64,000 bases of DNA from Rs1 sp036960485 (GTDB lineage Bacteria > Pseudomonadota > Gammaproteobacteria > Pseudomonadales > Balneatricaceae). Below the pieces are notes generated by a model. It had not been told where the DNA came from, made no database searches, and was given only the letters and a program-made list of their open reading frames with translations. Made by a program: the position numbers and the translations under genes. Location of the stretch: NCBI GenBank assembly GCA_036960485.1, contig JBALXS010000003.1, positions 1 to 64,000 of the forward strand, given 5' to 3'. Shown here one piece after another: positions 45,307 to 53,608 of the stretch. Each line of letters opens with the position of its first letter. Positions within the stretch are counted from its first letter, which is position 1.

Positions 45307-45756
45307 TCAAGGCACTAATACTATTGGGATCCCCGCACAGTGTGCCACTTTGTTAGCAGTACTGCCTAACAGTAAATCAGTTAATCTTGATCTACCTCTG
45401 CGACCCAAAAACAACATATTGGCATGTTTTTCTTTTGCTTGCTCAAGTAGTACTTCAACAGGATCTCCCCAAATAAACTCACTACTTAGTGCTACTTCAT
45501 CGCTATATTTGTCAAGTAATGGCGAAATATCGTTTTCCTGGGCTTGTTTCTCTTGTTTCGCTTTTTCTTTGGCATCAAACGCTGGCATAGAATAACCGTA
45601 TGCAACTACTTCTGACTCATAGCTCGATTGAAAATTCATCACATACACTAATTTAACACAAGCTCCAGTATCTTTAGCGATACTAACTGCCCTTTGAGTT
45701 GCTCGAACTGACCACTCGCTACCATCTATTCCAACTATATATAAGAGCTTTTTCAT
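45307..45756 (-). CDS. Universal stress protein, UspA family
   Basis: This 149-residue single-domain Usp protein has the ATP-binding pattern: the start YIVGIDGSEWSVRATQRAV with the conserved Asp, an inner AKEKHANMLFLGRRGRSRLTDLLLGSTA segment (motif G-x2-G-x9-G-S/T, quoted in part) and HCAGIPIVLVP at the end. Such proteins help survival in stasis or low oxygen. A strong GAGGAGG ribosome site precedes the ATG. A perfect Anr/FNR box at exactly -41.5 from a TATAGT -10 lies upstream, so induction at low oxygen is likely, as for several Usp genes in Pseudomonas. Confidence 0.92.
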   Translation of the reverse strand: MKKLLYIVGIDGSEWSVRATQRAVSIAKDTGACVKLVYVMNFQSSYESEVVAYGYSMPAFDAKEKAKQEKQAQENDISPLLDKYSDEVALSSEFIWGDPVEVLLEQAKEKHANMLFLGRRGRSRLTDLLLGSTANKVAHCAGIPIVLVP

Positions 45757-45868
45757 ACTAACCTCCTCAGATTAGGCTTTAACAGCATTAGAATAAAACC
45801 TATAAAAATATTTTTTTATCACGTAGGAACTAAACAACACAACCATATTAATTAATATAGTCAGTCAT

Positions 45869-45910
45869 ACTATAGACTAGGCGTGAGTAGATGTTTTTGA
45901 TTTGCATCAA
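45869..45910 (-). promoter_or_regulatory. Class II Anr/FNR promoter of usp
   Basis: TTGATTTGCATCAA (45897-45910) is a perfect FNR/Anr palindrome. On the minus strand the -10 TATAGT (45869-45874, 5 of 6) sets a start near 45862, placing the box centre at -41.5, the exact class II position. The leader to the usp start codon is about 105 bases. Confidence 0.78.
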
Positions 45911-46415
45911 CAGATATAATGGTTTATCTATGCTTATGCATCAAAATTTCGAGCTTATGCGCTGTCAAACATACCAAGCACTGTTATTATCTGATTAGTT
46001 ATAAAGTTATTTAGAGGCTATTTACAGAATCTATTGATTAGTGGTATGTGGAGAGTCGTCGTGGTTTATTTCTTGATGTGGATATTGGTACGCAGCTATT
46101 TACAGCATTACTTTTATATGACGATAAAGCAGAAGGCTTAGTACTGAATGTTTTAAAGCCATTGATTTAAAATAAAAAATTTATTAACAACTAAGTTCTC
46201 TGCGAGAACTATTAAAACAGGCTCATGAGCTGAGTGCTGTAACTGTCAGCGTTGGAAGGTAAAAAATTGGTAAATGCTAATGGATTTACACGGCGAGTAA
46301 TGAACTTATCGTGACTAAACAAACGGTTAAGTAAATGTATGTGCATATTTAATGTCAGCTGAAGGCTAGATGCCTTCAGCTATTCGATTGAATGTCTCTA
46401 TGGATGGAGTGGAAA
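45911..46415. other. Intergenic region with a possible decayed frame
   Basis: About 500 bases. A 40-codon protein-like frame (46048-46170) is described separately. A second open piece with RELLKQAHELSAVTVSVG lies at about 46196-46260, possibly from the same lost gene. Nothing else is recognised. Confidence 0.35.
46048..46170 (+). pseudogene. Possible gene remnant
   Basis: A 40-codon frame from GTG contains GLFLDVDIGTQLFTALLLYD followed by a lysine/leucine-rich end and TAA. A TAG lies just upstream in frame. It looks like protein but has no ribosome site, no recognised family and an unlikely length, so it is probably part of a decayed gene or chance. Confidence 0.22.
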
Positions 46416-47129
46416 TTATTTGAAGGTTAATGTTAGCTTACTTTTAATGATCTGAAGTGAATATAGTAAGTATAAGTAATAAGTATTGTGTTCTCTGAAC
46501 TCTGATATATTGCCATCTAGTGAACCATCAACAACACCAGAGTCTGGGTTGTTCAAACCATGAGCAATACGAGAGTAGATAATTGTCAGAAGAAAACCAA
46601 TTATAAAAAAGCGATTAGGAATAAGGCATTTAATGATGGGTGTTGTTATTTTAGCGGCGAATAATGGCAAAATGATAAACCATAGAAAATTCGCCAAATC
46701 AATTAATTGCTTAAAATAATGAACATTTTGCCGATCACCATCTGCTGATTCATTATGCCAATTTCTAGCAGATCCGTTAGTATGCTCGCCAGTGAAAAAT
46801 TCATACAAACTTATGCCATAATCAATTTCTTCCAAAAATAGGAATAGAAATAGAAGAGAGAGTGTGAAAAAAAACAATTTCTCATGAGTATCTGTTCGCT
46901 TTACTGAAAAGTAAAAAAACATTGCAAAAATAGATAGTAAATAGATATTTTGTAACTGTTCTAGAAGGCCTGCTTCTCTCGTTAAAAAACCATTGTTAGG
47001 CGATATTATTTGTTGTAAAACATCGATACCAGAAAAATAAAAACCCATTAGCAGTAAATTTAATATTACTGGGATAATAATAAACAAATAAATATTTTTA
47101 ACTTTAGTCGTTCTGTTTAATGTATTCAT
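46416..47129 (-). CDS. Unknown multi-spanning membrane protein
   Basis: This 237-residue protein has about six hydrophobic helices (near residues 12-33, 60-78, 84-102, 140-165, 172-192 and 212-232). A loop between helices 3 and 4 is rich in His, Asn and Asp (GEHTNGSARNWHNESADGD), and the segment FLFLEEIDYGISLYEFF carries a Glu pair at the end of helix 3. The EEI-x-[WY]-G pattern recurs in unnamed bacterial membrane proteins, but I cannot give a function. The coding bases are more AT-rich than the neighbours, which could mean recent acquisition. It stands alone between two gaps. Confidence 0.7.
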   Translation of the reverse strand: MNTLNRTTKVKNIYLFIIIPVILNLLLMGFYFSGIDVLQQIISPNNGFLTREAGLLEQLQNIYLLSIFAMFFYFSVKRTDTHEKLFFFTLSLLFLFLFLEEIDYGISLYEFFTGEHTNGSARNWHNESADGDRQNVHYFKQLIDLANFLWFIILPLFAAKITTPIIKCLIPNRFFIIGFLLTIIYSRIAHGLNNPDSGVVDGSLDGNISEFREHNTYYLYLLYSLQIIKSKLTLTFK

Positions 47130-47508
47130 TGTGCACTCAATTGGTCATTACTTAGAAAATATGGTGGAGGAACCATATTACATATACTTTCTATTTTTCT
47201 ATTGGATACATATCAATGGGTTAATGTATAAATTTTTGGATTAATAATGGCGGCGCCATATTAAACATTAATTTTTTTGCTTTAGGTATTGCATGCATTA
47301 GGGATGAGATGTAAATCGTGCAGCAAAGAAGCTGGCGCGCATATCCTGTAAAAGATCTATTGAAAGGGTGTGGATTGCGCTGATACCTGAAGCTAGTACA
47401 ACCAGTAGAGAGGTGATTAAAATCTGCGAACTGATCATATGAATACCATCATTTATTGTAAAGTAAAATCAACCTGCGCTTCTTAAAGTTGTAATCATGT
47501 ATTGATAC
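47130..47508. other. Intergenic region between two genes of unknown function
   Basis: About 380 bases without a supported gene or terminator. A pair of similar short stretches (ACCATATTACATA near 47173 and GCCATATTAAACA near 47253) flank part of the upstream region of the membrane protein. Confidence 0.35.
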
Positions 47509-47859
47509 TTACCATTCACGCCAGGCTTGTGTGATGTCTTCTTTGCATTCATGCCCTGCGTTCTCAATAACTAAGTTGATAAGTGCGCAAATATCTTCAC
47601 GTTGATGGGTTTCAATTAATTGATGTGCGTGCTTTAAATTTAGCTCATTAAGGTTTTTTACTAAAGCTTCAGTTTTTGCACAAACCCAGGAAAAATCTGT
47701 CCGATGACTGCTTTCGTTTACTTCTTTAATAAAAGCAGATGTTATTTGATCGAATTCTTCAACATCTGCTTTAAAGTACGCAGGCTCATCATCACCTTCG
47801 ATAAAATCATACATCCAATGTAGCAAGTACTTCTTCTTTTCTGCAATCTGTAGAGTCAT
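47509..47859 (-). CDS. Hypothetical small helical protein
   Basis: This 116-residue acidic, mostly helical soluble protein has no signal peptide or membrane segment. It has a C-terminal half with two cysteines (ICALINLVIENAGHECKEDI) and ends in WREW. A longer frame opens at a TTG (47874), but TTGAGGA is better read as the ribosome site. The ATG at 47859, nine bases after GAGG, gives a normal start (MTLQIAEKKKYL). I do not recognise a family. It lies some 300 bases downstream of minE but is separate from the min operon. Confidence 0.65.
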   Translation of the reverse strand: MTLQIAEKKKYLLHWMYDFIEGDDEPAYFKADVEEFDQITSAFIKEVNESSHRTDFSWVCAKTEALVKNLNELNLKHAHQLIETHQREDICALINLVIENAGHECKEDITQAWREW

Positions 47860-48165
47860 TTTCATTATCCTCAAATGAGCTGCTTAATGTGTGTAATGCG
47901 CGCTAGGGTTCATCAAAAAGTCTTTTGGTTCAAATAGAGTGCTTTGATGTCTCAGTGTAGCTAGCTCAAAGGACGTGATAACTACGTTCAATAGCGTGTT
48001 GTCCAAGAAGCGAATCTCACTGAATGCTCAATTGCATCAGTGAATTCGTTATCTTGGCGCTTTTCTTGGTATTATAATTGTTCAATACACTATGACAAGG
48101 TTTCAACCTATACAAAGTTAAAATATTGCTACTAGCTTCGCATCATTAAGAATGACATGACAATT

Positions 48166-48417
48166 TTATTTGTCAGATAATGTGACGTTTAATTCCAAAA
48201 TATTTAATCCCCCGTCATTATCGACTTCTAGCGTGATATCTTGCTCGGAAATTTTTACGTATTTAGAAACTACTTCTAGAATGTCGCGCTTTAGCTGCGG
48301 TAAGTAATCTGGTGTATTTCTACCTTTGCGCTCATGAGCGACAATAATCTGTAAACGCTCTTTTGCCAGCGAGGCAGTTTTCTTTTTATTGCTCTTAAAA
48401 TAATCAAAAATAGCCAT
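48166..48417 (-). CDS. minE: Cell division topological specificity factor MinE
   Basis: At 83 residues it has the usual length of MinE. The N-terminal membrane-targeting helix MAIFDYFKSNKKKTAS is followed by the MinD-contact segment AKERLQIIVAHERKGR and the dimerising beta part (YLPQLKRDILEVVSKYV, ITLEVDNDGGLNILELNV). MinE drives the pole-to-pole oscillation of MinCD by stimulating MinD ATPase. Only two bases separate it from minD, so it is the last gene of the minCDE operon. Confidence 0.96.
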   Translation of the reverse strand: MAIFDYFKSNKKKTASLAKERLQIIVAHERKGRNTPDYLPQLKRDILEVVSKYVKISEQDITLEVDNDGGLNILELNVTLSDK

Positions 48418-48419
48418 CG

Positions 48420-49229
48420 TTAGGTTCCAAATAAGCGGTTGAACAAACCTTTTCTTTTTACATTCATAAATCTTAGCTCTACATCCTCTCCCAAAAGCCT
48501 ATCGATAGCATCTGAGTATGCTTGGCCCGCATCACTTTGTGTATCATGTACTACAGGTGTTCCTAGGTTTGATGCTTTTAATACCGCTGGTGATTCCGGA
48601 ATAACACCTAGCAGTTTTAATGCGAGGATATCGTGAATATCTTCGACACTGAGCATTTCACCTTCATCAACTCTTTTAGGATTGTATCTGGTGATTAGTA
48701 AGTGCTCTTTAATGGGCTCCAGCCCTTCTTCAGCGCGCAAGGATTTGCTTTGCAAAATCCCTAGAATACGATCTGAATCACGCACAGATGAGACTTCTGG
48801 GTTAGTGGTGACGATAGCTTCATCGGCAAAATAGAGAGCCATCATTGCACCAGCTTCAATACCTGCTGGAGAGTCGCAAATGATGTATTCAAATTGTTCG
48901 CGAAGCTGTTCAATGACTTTGCCGACACCTTCTTTGGTTAAGGCGTCTTTATCGCGTGTTTGCGATGCGGGTAATATGTATAGCCCTTCAACTTTTTTGT
49001 CTTTAATCAAAGTTTGGCTGAGATTAGATTCACCATTAATCAAGTTAACAAAGTCGTAAACGACACGTCGCTCGCAACCCATAATTAAATCTAAGTTTCT
49101 AAGGCCAATATCAAAATCGATAACGACTGTTTTGTGACCCTTCAATGCAAGGCCTGTCGCGATTGCCGCGCTGGAGGTGGTTTTGCCCACGCCTCCCTTT
49201 CCCGATGTGATAACGATTACTTTAGACAT
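48420..49229 (-). CDS. minD: Septum-site determining ATPase MinD
   Basis: This 269-residue ParA/MRP-type ATPase has the deviant Walker A SGKGGVGKTTSSAA near the N-terminus, switch I DFDIGLRNLDLIMGCERR and switch II/Walker B CDSPAGIEAGAMMAL. It ends with the basic amphipathic membrane-targeting helix KRKGLFNRLFG. It recruits MinC to the membrane away from midcell and binds MinE. It follows minC by 8 bases and precedes minE by 2, a tight operon. Confidence 0.97.
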   Translation of the reverse strand: MSKVIVITSGKGGVGKTTSSAAIATGLALKGHKTVVIDFDIGLRNLDLIMGCERRVVYDFVNLINGESNLSQTLIKDKKVEGLYILPASQTRDKDALTKEGVGKVIEQLREQFEYIICDSPAGIEAGAMMALYFADEAIVTTNPEVSSVRDSDRILGILQSKSLRAEEGLEPIKEHLLITRYNPKRVDEGEMLSVEDIHDILALKLLGVIPESPAVLKASNLGTPVVHDTQSDAGQAYSDAIDRLLGEDVELRFMNVKRKGLFNRLFGT

Positions 49230-49237
49230 GAATGTTC

Positions 49238-50065
49238 CTAATTCTTTTTTCCATTGAAGCCGATTGGCTGGGCTGATAGTTTATCTGAATAAAAATTAAA
49301 AAGTGCTGACTGTTGCCATATGTCATCCGGTAGCTGATCACTTAACCAATAGTTACCTGCAATTGAAACGAGTTCTGCTTCCATTGACTGGCAGTAAATT
49401 ATGGACTGCGTATCGCCTGAGGCACCTGCTAGGGCCCGGCCTCTGAGGTGGCCGTAAATATGGATGTTACCGTCTGCTATTACTTCGGCGCCATTACCTA
49501 CTGATCCGATTACAATCAGATCGGTATCTTTAGCATAGATTTGCTGCCCTGAGCGCACGTTTTGTTTGACTACTTTTACTGTTCTTTGTTTGAGCGTCGT
49601 CTGACTTTCAGGTTCTATAGTCTTGGTTGTTGCTTGTGATTGTGTATCGGGTGGTTCATTGCTATAGGGGGCATTACTAGATGAATCCTGCGTAGCCGTT
49701 TCTTTATGAGGCTGCTCTTTGTTGAGAGGCTTTGATGAGTCAGATCTGGGCTGCTTGAGGATAGCTAATCCAGCGCTCATTGCCGCGGTTACTTGCTCTG
49801 TTGTCGCATTACAAACGCCAACACAGATGAAATGATGATCTTCTATTACTTGTTTTAGCTGTTTAAAATCGAATAGAGCACCTTGTGTTTTCTCGATATT
49901 AATCACTAGGGGCGCGCGATAGAAGAAGTCTTTAGCTTGTTGGCGTTTGCGTTCAAGTTGTGTGGCCAAAATAGATAAATCGGCTGCTTCTAGTTGCAAT
50001 ATTGATAGCGGAAAAAGGCTGCCTTTGATTTCTACGTCTTTGACTAAGCCATTGGGTTGTACCAT
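49238..50065 (-). CDS. minC: Septum-site determining protein MinC
   Basis: This 275-residue inhibitor of FtsZ polymerisation has an N-terminal FtsZ-inhibiting domain (about 8-108; IEIKGSLFPL-like start, APLVINIEKTQG). A long Gln/Ser/Thr-rich linker spans about 112-165. The C-terminal beta-helix (about 170-270) has VRSGQQIYAKDTDLIVIGSV, GNGAEVIADGNIHIYG and LRGRALAGASGD. The linker is longer than in E. coli MinC (231 residues), explaining the extra length. It is the first gene of minCDE, transcribed leftward. Confidence 0.95.
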   Translation of the reverse strand: MVQPNGLVKDVEIKGSLFPLSILQLEAADLSILATQLERKRQQAKDFFYRAPLVINIEKTQGALFDFKQLKQVIEDHHFICVGVCNATTEQVTAAMSAGLAILKQPRSDSSKPLNKEQPHKETATQDSSSNAPYSNEPPDTQSQATTKTIEPESQTTLKQRTVKVVKQNVRSGQQIYAKDTDLIVIGSVGNGAEVIADGNIHIYGHLRGRALAGASGDTQSIIYCQSMEAELVSIAGNYWLSDQLPDDIWQQSALFNFYSDKLSAQPIGFNGKKN

Positions 50066-50927
50066 TAATTGAATAGCTCCAAACTGATAATATTACTATG
50101 AGATGTAGTTGCTTTTTATATTTAATAAAACTGTTTGTTTAACAAGCAGATAAATATAAAGTTGGTCTGTCGATAAACGCGTCTAATTTAAGAGCGACAG
50201 TATAATCTACTCATTACATAAAACAGATACTTTTTTACTATTTAGTCAATTTTTATAGTTGTCTTTTCGTGCTAGAGACGCTCTCTTATTGCGGTTGTTT
50301 AGGTTTATGTCGTTAAATACCTGAAATGCATTATTGATCTTGGTCGCAGTTAGATGCGATTTCTGTAGTTCCTAAGTTTAACGATAGAGACAAGTATGAT
50401 CTAACTGAAATAGCTTCTTTAGTTATAACCTTTAAAAATCAATTGGTTAGAGAGGTTGTGTTTTTGCCAGGCAGCAATAAGCGATCTTATTAGGCTCACA
50501 GTGTCGGTAATGTGCTCAGTTTATCAGTACTTGCTAATTGAATAACAATACTAGTACCGAATCGCCAGTATAAATAGAAAGGGGTTGTCTCTTTTACGTT
50601 TATATCTATCGGCATAATCTAGATATACCAAAAAGCTATATCTTTATATATCAAATGAATATAGAAATCTCTTGAGTAACTATTAATATCAAAGACTGTG
50701 TTTAGCTTCATGTAGAATACTAATGTAGCTCATTTAAAGTGGCGTAAGTTATTATTTGACACTATCAAAGACGCTTTTAGTGCCCAATAGCAGTTAATAA
50801 CTATATTTTAGCCTAGCCTAATGCTACTTATTCACGGATAATATCGAATCTTTATTTTCTGTCATGCTTTAAGAATAAGTTTCAAAACGTGGCAGGTAAC
50901 ATTTTCAACTAACAAAAGAGATTAATA
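50066..50927. other. Long intergenic region between minC and asd
   Basis: About 860 bases between divergent genes. It should contain both promoters, though no strong hexamer pair stands out. A protein-like broken frame at 50326-50493 is listed separately. I looked for a lysine riboswitch upstream of asd and did not recognise its conserved elements. Confidence 0.45.
50326..50493 (+). pseudogene. Probable gene remnant upstream of asd
   Basis: From ATG 50326 the frame runs 3 codons to a TGA. It then continues for about 50 protein-like codons (including DAISVVPKFNDRDKYDLTEI and LVREVVFLPGSN) to a TAG. There is no start codon right after the TGA, which could be a mutated TGG. It may be a pseudogene of a short protein; I recognise no family. 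Confidence 0.3.
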
Positions 50928-52040
50928 ATGAAACGTGTAGGTTTTGTCGGTTGGCGCGGAATGGTTGGTTCTGTGTTAATGCAGCGCATGATAGAGGAAG
51001 GTGATTTCAATCATATTGATGAGCCTGTTTTCTTTACCACGTCACAAGTTGGGCAAGCGGGTCCGGATATTGGTAAAACCATCCCCACCTTAAAAGACGC
51101 TGCTGATATTGAGACGCTGAAAACCATGGACGCCATTATTTCTTGCCAAGGCGGGGATTACACTAATGAAGTGTATGGTCCACTGCGTGCAGCAGGTTGG
51201 AAGGGTTATTGGATTGATGCTGCCTCTAGTTTACGTATGAGTGATGACAGCATTATCGTGTTAGACCCAGTGAATCGCAATCTTATCGATAAAGGTATTG
51301 CTAAAGGTATTAAAACCTTTGCTGGCGGTAACTGTACTGTATCGTTAATGTTGATGGCGCTTGGCGGTTTGTTTAAAAGCGGCCATGTAGAATGGCTAAC
51401 ATCAATGACGTACCAAGCAGCATCAGGTGGCGGTGCGCGTCATATGCGCGAACTAGTCAGTCAGATGGGAGTGATTCACAACTCAGTGGCAGATCAATTA
51501 GACAGCGGATCAGCGATTTTGGCGCTAGATAAAAAAGTGTCACAAACACTGTTAAGCAAAGAGATGCCCGTTGATCAGTTTGGTGTTCCTTTAGCAGGTA
51601 GTTTAATTCCTTATATAGATGCGCAGCTTGAGAATGGCCAATCAAAGGAAGAGTGGAAAGGTTTTGTTGAAACTAACAAAATATTGGGCAAATTAGATAC
51701 GCCAATTCCGATTGACGGCACTTGTGTGCGTATTGGTTCAATGCGTTGTCACTCGCAGGCTTTCACTATTAAGTTAAACAAAAATATCCCTATTACAGAT
51801 ATTGAAGATATTCTAGCGCAAGGTAATGATTGGGTGAGTGTTGTGCCTAATACCAAAGAGGCGAGTATGGCGGATTTAACGCCTGCAAAAGTAACTGGCA
51901 CTTTGAATGTTCCTGTTGGTCGATTACGTAAAATGAATATGGGCACCCATTATTTAAATGCTTTTAGTGTTGGTGATCAATTATTGTGGGGAGCGGCTGA
52001 GCCGTTACGTCGAACCTTACGAATTTTACTAAAAGCTTAA
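50928..52040 (+). CDS. asd: Aspartate-semialdehyde dehydrogenase
   Basis: This 370-residue enzyme makes aspartate semialdehyde from aspartyl phosphate with NADPH, feeding lysine, diaminopimelate, threonine and methionine synthesis. It is of the Gram-negative type, as in E. coli and Pseudomonas Asd: VGFVGWRGMVGSVLMQRM at the start, active-site cysteine in GGNCTVSLMLMAL (about residue 136), the Gln-containing TYQAASGGGARHMRE, and RIGSMRCHSQAFTIKL with the catalytic His. A strong terminator follows, so the second Asd-like gene is expressed separately. Confidence 0.96.
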   Translation: MKRVGFVGWRGMVGSVLMQRMIEEGDFNHIDEPVFFTTSQVGQAGPDIGKTIPTLKDAADIETLKTMDAIISCQGGDYTNEVYGPLRAAGWKGYWIDAASSLRMSDDSIIVLDPVNRNLIDKGIAKGIKTFAGGNCTVSLMLMALGGLFKSGHVEWLTSMTYQAASGGGARHMRELVSQMGVIHNSVADQLDSGSAILALDKKVSQTLLSKEMPVDQFGVPLAGSLIPYIDAQLENGQSKEEWKGFVETNKILGKLDTPIPIDGTCVRIGSMRCHSQAFTIKLNKNIPITDIEDILAQGNDWVSVVPNTKEASMADLTPAKVTGTLNVPVGRLRKMNMGTHYLNAFSVGDQLLWGAAEPLRRTLRILLKA

Positions 52041-52059
52041 GGCTATAAATGAGCGTGTT

Positions 52060-52085
52060 ACAGCCCGATTTATCGGGCTGTTTTG
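52060..52085 (+). terminator. Rho-independent terminator of asd
   Basis: ACAGCCCGAT and ATCGGGCTGT form a near-perfect hairpin followed by TTTT, about 20 bases after the asd stop. Confidence 0.93.
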
Positions 52086-52155
52086 TTTGTACTGGAATTA
52101 AAAAAAAGTGCCTTTGTTGGTAAAAAAACAAAGACGTTAAAGGTTATGGTGATAT

Positions 52156-53178
52156 ATGAATAAAGTTTATGATGTGGCAATAGTGGGTGCAACTGGATTA
52201 GTTGGAGAAACAGTTTTATCTATTTTAGAAGAGCGTGAGTTTCCTGTTGGCAGTTTGTATTTGTTAGCGAGTGAGCGCTCAGCTGGCATTAAAGTTCTTT
52301 TTAATGGTAAAAACATCAGAGTTGAAAGTCTAGCAGATTTTGATTTCGCACAAGTGCAGATAGCTTTGTTTTGTGCTGGAGGTGCAGTGTCAGAACAATA
52401 CGCACCTATTGCTGCTGAAAGTGGCTGTGTGGTCATTGATAATTCTAGTGTCTTTAGAAATGACTTTGATGTGCCATTGGTTATTCCTGAAATAAATCCA
52501 GATAGTCTTATTAATTACAGTGCTCGCAATATTATAGCCAATCCTAACTGTTCAACTATTCAAATGTTACTCGCTTTAGCGCCCATTCAAAAAGAAGTGG
52601 GAATAGAGCGTATTAATGTATCGACCTATCAAGCAGTGTCAGGCTCAGGTAAAGCAGGGCTTGAAGAGCTAGCCAAGCAAACCACATCATTGCTTAACGC
52701 AAGAGAAGTAGAAGTTAACGTTTATTCTCAGCAGATTGCTTTTAACGTGTTGCCGCATATTGATGATTTTCAGGACAACGATTATACGCGTGAAGAAATG
52801 AAGATGTTGTGGGAAACGCACAAGATTTTCGAAGATGAAAGTATTGCAGTTAACGCGACATGCGTAAGAGTGCCTGTTTTTCATGGCCACAGTGAATCGA
52901 TACATATAAATACTAATAATTACATTAGTGCTGCTGAAGTACGAGAGTTGCTTAAAGAAGCTGAAGGTGTCGAAGTGGTTGATTCGCCTGAACATCAGCA
53001 TTACGCTTCGCCTGTTGGTAATGCCAGTGGTAAAGATGCAGTCTTTGTTAGTCGTATTCGTGAAGATCTGGCAGATAATAACGGCATTAATATGTGGGTA
53101 GTTAGTGATAACGGACGCAAAGGCGCTGCACTAAATGCAGTACAAATTGCAGAGTTATTAATTGAAAAGTATTTGTGA
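52156..53178 (+). CDS. Second aspartate-semialdehyde dehydrogenase-like protein
   Basis: This 340-residue Asd-family protein is of the other subtype (Gram-positive-like/Usg type): VAIVGATGLVGETVLSIL at the start, IIANPNCSTIQMLLAL with the active-site cysteine (near 133), STYQAVSGSGKAG with Gln, and VPVFHGHSESIHI with His. Since the catalytic Cys, Gln and His are kept, it may be an active enzyme rather than a dead Usg. It follows asd and precedes fimV, the order remembered for PA3117-PA3116-fimV in Pseudomonas. The two proteins are only distant relatives, so this is not a recent duplication. Confidence 0.88.
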   Translation: MNKVYDVAIVGATGLVGETVLSILEEREFPVGSLYLLASERSAGIKVLFNGKNIRVESLADFDFAQVQIALFCAGGAVSEQYAPIAAESGCVVIDNSSVFRNDFDVPLVIPEINPDSLINYSARNIIANPNCSTIQMLLALAPIQKEVGIERINVSTYQAVSGSGKAGLEELAKQTTSLLNAREVEVNVYSQQIAFNVLPHIDDFQDNDYTREEMKMLWETHKIFEDESIAVNATCVRVPVFHGHSESIHINTNNYISAAEVRELLKEAEGVEVVDSPEHQHYASPVGNASGKDAVFVSRIREDLADNNGINMWVVSDNGRKGAALNAVQIAELLIEKYL

Positions 53179-53608
53179 ACGTAAATATATACAATTGTTA
53201 ATTAAAGAAAACTATGGATAAAAGTAGTCTGTAAAACGGTTTTAAGCTCCTGTTTGTAAATTTGTTTTCAGCTACTTAGTTTTATAGAAAAGCTTATTTA
53301 TGACGGTAAACAAGGATTAATGGTAGATAAAAGTCTATTTAATTGACCTATTCCAGTGAAATAGGTATCTTCAATAATTAAATTTTTCGATAACTTGTTG
53401 ATTTGTTAGAGTTGCTGCGGTATATGATAGTAGATTGAATTTACTGTTTTATTTAGTATGTTGATTTCATAAATAGATGTTTATTAATGTGTTTTTTTGT
53501 TTGGCCGTTTTTATAATCAGTAAAGCAATTAATTCGATGTAAACGTATTCAGTTTAATAGTTGTAGTGACCTGATTCAATACAGTGCTTTTAGGTAAAGG
53601 GATAATAA
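53179..53608. other. AT-rich upstream region of fimV
   Basis: About 430 bases with very low G+C and no protein-like frame. It presumably holds the fimV promoter, but no convincing hexamer pair was picked out. Confidence 0.4.

Noticed and set aside
50066..50927. Lysine riboswitch upstream of asd
   Set aside because: The long leader made it plausible, but no conserved lysine-riboswitch elements were recognised and no terminator precedes asd.
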